In this document: positions 6,304 to 6,392 of the stretch, piece by piece | Layout: every line of letters starts with the position of its first letter | Position numbering within the stretch: the stretch's first letter is position 1 | NCBI GenBank assembly: GCA_013812995.1 | Contig: JACCSL010000765.1 | Location: 1-6,392 of the forward strand | DNA: 6,392 nt | Reading direction: 5' to 3' | Source of the DNA: Ardenticatenales bacterium | GTDB taxonomy: Bacteria; Chloroflexota; Anaerolineae; Ardenticatenales; Ardenticatenaceae | Notes under the pieces: generated by a model | The model's database searches: none | Seen by the model: the letters and a program-made list of their open reading frames with translations, nothing else | What the model was told of the DNA's origin: nothing | Position numbers and translations under genes: made by a program

Positions 6304-6392
6304 CGTTTTACGTTTTACGTTTTACGTTTTACGTTTTACGTTTTACGTTTTACGTTTTACGTTTTACGTTTTACGTTTTACGTTTTACGTTT
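6289..6392 (+). repeat. Heptanucleotide tandem array (ACGTTTT)n, at least 14.9 copies, open at the window edge
   Basis: Starting at 6289, ACG recurs every seven bases without a mismatch: 14 complete ACGTTTT units (6289-6386) plus six bases of a fifteenth at the end. The true length is unknown because the array runs off the window. Perfect identity implies recent expansion or continuing homogenisation by slippage. It resembles in kind the short tandemly repeated heptamers (STRR) described in filamentous cyanobacteria. On the + strand all three frames are open but contain no start codon; on the - strand each frame meets TAA every 21 bases. Array ends like this often coincide with assembly breaks. 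Confidence 0.97.

Noticed and set aside
6289..6392. Reading the heptamer array as a CRISPR array or a telomere
   Set aside because: There are no spacers between the units, so it is not CRISPR. The unit resembles eukaryotic telomere repeats only in being a short T-rich heptamer; the flanking genes are plainly bacterial and nothing shows a linear chromosome end.

Overview
The window looks like chromosomal DNA from a member of the Chloroflexota, plausibly a Chloroflexia/Chloroflexales-type organism. Three things point there: high-GC coding sequence, a lipoprotein with several LysM domains joined by Thr/Pro/Ala-rich linkers, and a tandem pair of large membrane proteins of the '6-pyruvoyl-tetrahydropterin synthase-related' (PTPS_related, GT-C-like) type that is common in that phylum. 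The assignment rests on protein style recognised from memory, not on a marker gene. All recognised genes lie on the + strand.

Layout: (1) Bases 1-41 are probably the last codons of an upstream gene. (2) Bases 42-1205 and 1202-3037 encode two polytopic membrane proteins joined by a 4-base GTGA overlap. Comparing their translations by eye shows that the first is a divergent, internally shortened relative of the second. It keeps the distal membrane half but lacks the large first external loop that holds the conserved polar residues in the second, and it has a different external C-terminal domain. (3) Bases 3038-3186 are the only real intergenic space. They hold a strong sigma70-like promoter (TTGAAT-16-TATAAT), a short perfect hairpin in the predicted 5' UTR, and a possible 22-codon ORF with a very good ribosome-binding site overlapping the stop of the second membrane gene. 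(4) Bases 3187-6247 look like one transcription unit: a four-LysM lipoprotein, then (14-nt gap) a small LsrG/antibiotic-biosynthesis-monooxygenase-fold protein, then (2-nt gap) an iron-containing (group III) alcohol dehydrogenase. (5) Bases 6238-6392 are repeat DNA: two inverted copies of a heptamer that supply the dehydrogenase stop codon, a 32-nt unique spacer, then almost 15 perfect head-to-tail copies of ACGTTTT running off the end of the window.

The membrane pair probably belongs to envelope glycan or lipid-linked sugar metabolism, and the LysM lipoprotein to the cell wall. The LsrG-like protein and the dehydrogenase are the best candidates for acting together, on a small carbonyl compound whose identity the sequence does not reveal. 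The least ordinary observations are the heptamer array with its inverted outpost at the gene end, the core-deleted membrane paralog, the replacement of one canonical metal-ligand His by Gln in the dehydrogenase, and the possible mini-ORF. I found no CRISPR array, rRNA or tRNA, insertion sequence or defence system.
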